From: an uncultured Amylibacter sp.
Lineage (GTDB): Bacteria > Pseudomonadota > Alphaproteobacteria > Rhodobacterales > Rhodobacteraceae
Direction: 5' to 3'
NCBI GenBank assembly: GCA_937944065.1
Contig: CALDZS010000212.1
Span: 1-7,553 of the forward strand
DNA length: 7,553 bases
Within the stretch, counting starts at the first letter, position 1, and each line of letters begins with the position of its first letter. The translations under genes and the position numbers were made by a program. Below are positions 6,486-7,553 of this stretch, in pieces. The notes below the pieces were generated by a model. That model had not been told where the DNA came from. It saw only the letters and a list, made by a program, of their open reading frames with translations, and made no database searches.

Positions 6486-6569
6486 GGGGTATCAACGGCT
6501 TTGCACTGGGAAATAGGTAGGGTGTTACTAATCCAGATCGGTTTATATCTGGTAAACCACAACCCAACT
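6486..6569 (-). other. Intergenic gap between phosphatase and lipoprotein genes
   Basis: This 84-bp gap is the largest same-strand gap in the window. It contains two overlapping inverted repeats (6533-6558, listed separately) and otherwise nothing I can name. There is no convincing -35/-10 pair and no Shine-Dalgarno before the lipoprotein ATG (the preceding bases read GTTGATACCCC). Whether the lipoprotein has its own promoter or is read through from the phosphatase gene is open. Confidence 0.5.
6533..6558 (-). repeat. Two overlapping, mutually exclusive inverted repeats
   Basis: In the transcript direction (minus strand) hairpin A pairs GGTTTA (6558-6553) with TAAACC (6545-6540) over a 7-nt loop. 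Hairpin B pairs CCAGAT (6552-6547) with ATCTGG (6538-6533) over an 8-nt loop. The loop of each contains an arm of the other, so only one can form at a time. They start 11 nt after the phosphatase stop. There is no U-run behind either, so a classic terminator is unlikely; an RNA switch, an mRNA-stability element or a protein-bound operator are options. Confidence 0.45.
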
Positions 6570-7553
6570 TTAGGTCTGGCGGTATTCCATTAGAACGGCT
6601 GACACGTCATCCCCGAACATATCGCCGCTGGCATATTGTGTCAGTTCCCACAGGATATCATTCAACAACTCTTCACCATTGGATTTGCTGTGCCGCAGCA
6701 AGATATCCTCTAGTCCTTCATCATCCAACAGGTCGCCTTTCGGATTTTCGCATTCTGTTAATCCGTCCGTATACAAAAGCAATTTGTCATTAGGCCTTAG
6801 TTGTACATCAAAATTCTCGTAGACGAGCCCATTCAGCATGCCAATCGGTGGACCACCTGTGCCCAAAATCTCGACGCCTGTCTTGGGGTTGAAACGCACC
6901 GGATGTGGATGGCCCGCTTGCACCATTTGACATTCGCCGGTGGCCAGGTTGATGTCGGCATAGGCCATTGTCATGTACAACTCCGTGTCCAATTCTTGCA
7001 GCATTTGTTGGTTCAAGCATGTGGCGATCTCCGCGGGTGTGCGAATGCGGTACTGTCCATCATCGGTTTTTGCGAAGGCTAGGTTCTGTTCTTTGTTTTC
7101 GGGGCTGAAATACCCCGCCAGTCGAATTGTTAACAATGCAGACGAGACCCCGTGGCCTGATACGTCGATGGAATAGATGCCGATACGTGTTTCACTGATC
7201 TTGAAATAACCCAACAAGTCACCGCCGACATGGCCACTGGATTTGAAGATGTTGGAAATAGTCGCTTCGCCAATGGTCACGTTAGATGCCGGGATCAATG
7301 ATAGTTGCAGTTTTTCAGCTTCTTTCAAATCTTTCTGAATTTCTTGATACAGATGCTCGACCTCTTGCAGCGCTGCCTCTGTCTTTGTGTGCTGCGCCTT
7401 GACCGCTTGTTCCATATTCAGAATTCGCTGACCCGCGCGTAGGCGAGAACGTAATTCGGTCGCGTTTACGGGTTTTGAAAGAAAGTCGTCTGCACCAACA
7501 TCCAATCCCTGTGCGATATCCGCCTTGTCAGTTTTGGAGGTAAGCAAGATGAA
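6570..7553 (-). CDS. Response-regulator receiver fused to SpoIIE-type PP2C phosphatase (5' part off window)
   Basis: Cytoplasmic phospho-signalling protein: a receiver domain controls a PP2C-like serine phosphatase of the RsbU/SpoIIE kind, which typically dephosphorylates an anti-sigma-factor antagonist. The window holds the last 327 residues; the frame stays open to the edge (first codons read F-I-L-L-T), so the start lies outside. Visible residues 1-45 are the end of the receiver (ILLTSKTD, GADDFLSKPV with the conserved K27-P28); the phosphorylated aspartate is off window. A charged coiled-coil linker covers about 45-85. The phosphatase metal-binding motifs are complete: G110-G-D112, D130-VSGHG, Y261-T-D263-G and D315-D316-VSAV. 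The TTG that could serve as start at 7547 is inside the receiver fold and is not real. The target antagonist and any kinase are not in the window. The next gene downstream, after 84 bp, is the CsgG-like lipoprotein. Confidence 0.93.
   Translation of the reverse strand, partial: FILLTSKTDKADIAQGLDVGADDFLSKPVNATELRSRLRAGQRILNMEQAVKAQHTKTEAALQEVEHLYQEIQKDLKEAEKLQLSLIPASNVTIGEATISNIFKSSGHVGGDLLGYFKISETRIGIYSIDVSGHGVSSALLTIRLAGYFSPENKEQNLAFAKTDDGQYRIRTPAEIATCLNQQMLQELDTELYMTMAYADINLATGECQMVQAGHPHPVRFNPKTGVEILGTGGPPIGMLNGLVYENFDVQLRPNDKLLLYTDGLTECENPKGDLLDDEGLEDILLRHSKSNGEELLNDILWELTQYASGDMFGDDVSAVLMEYRQT

Noticed and set aside
6370..6567. 65-residue minus-strand frame spanning the lipoprotein start and its leader
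   Set aside because: It overlaps the signal peptide region in another frame, has no recognisable domain and no ribosome site.
7545..7547. TTG at 7547 as the start of the phosphatase gene
   Set aside because: It lies in the middle of a receiver domain strand, and the frame continues open to the window edge; the gene is cut by the window, not short.
1..7553. CRISPR arrays, tRNA/rRNA genes, insertion sequences, attachment sites or toxin-antitoxin genes
   Set aside because: I looked for spaced direct repeats, cloverleaf-like sequence, transposase motifs and terminal repeats and saw none.

Overview
The window looks like a housekeeping stretch of an alphaproteobacterial chromosome, most likely Rhodobacterales (Roseobacter group). 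I infer this from the protein flavour: an Hsp33 with an enlarged acidic linker, an HD-less CCA-adding enzyme, a UPF0035-type CoA pyrophosphatase and a short Rhodobacterales-like Nudix protein. Gene packing is tight and GC content is moderate by eye. Eight protein-coding genes cover nearly everything. Seven lie on the minus strand and one on the plus strand. Both window edges cut a gene. I see no rRNA, tRNA, CRISPR array, insertion sequence or phage gene.

Right block (minus strand, read from 7553 down to 4815). It begins with the 3' part of a response-regulator/SpoIIE-type (PP2C) phosphatase. An 84-bp gap follows, carrying two overlapping and mutually exclusive inverted repeats. Next is a 556-residue lipoprotein that appears to join a CsgG-like outer-membrane domain, a peptidoglycan-binding domain and a DUF4384-like domain. 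This pair is the least ordinary part of the window. A plausible reading is a phosphatase-governed switch next to a wall-anchored, CsgG-related envelope lipoprotein, but a functional link is inference from adjacency.

Middle. A small plus-strand Nudix hydrolase (4430-4873) converges on the lipoprotein gene, and their 3' ends overlap by 59 bp. It is divergent from hslO. The 96-bp divergent gap holds a perfect inverted repeat (8-bp arms, 5-nt spacer), a possible -10 hexamer for hslO and a strong hslO ribosome binding site.

Left block (minus strand, from 4333 down to 1). The order is hslO (Hsp33), CoA pyrophosphatase, CCA tRNA nucleotidyltransferase, LysE/RhtB exporter, and a TrmA/RlmD-type 5-methyluridine RNA methyltransferase. 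The gaps are 11 bp, an ATGA overlap, a GTGA overlap and 2 bp, so this is almost surely one operon. Its themes are oxidative and heat protection (hslO), nucleotide housecleaning (Nudix) and stable-RNA maturation (CCA addition, m5U methylation), with an amino-acid-type exporter inserted between the two RNA enzymes.
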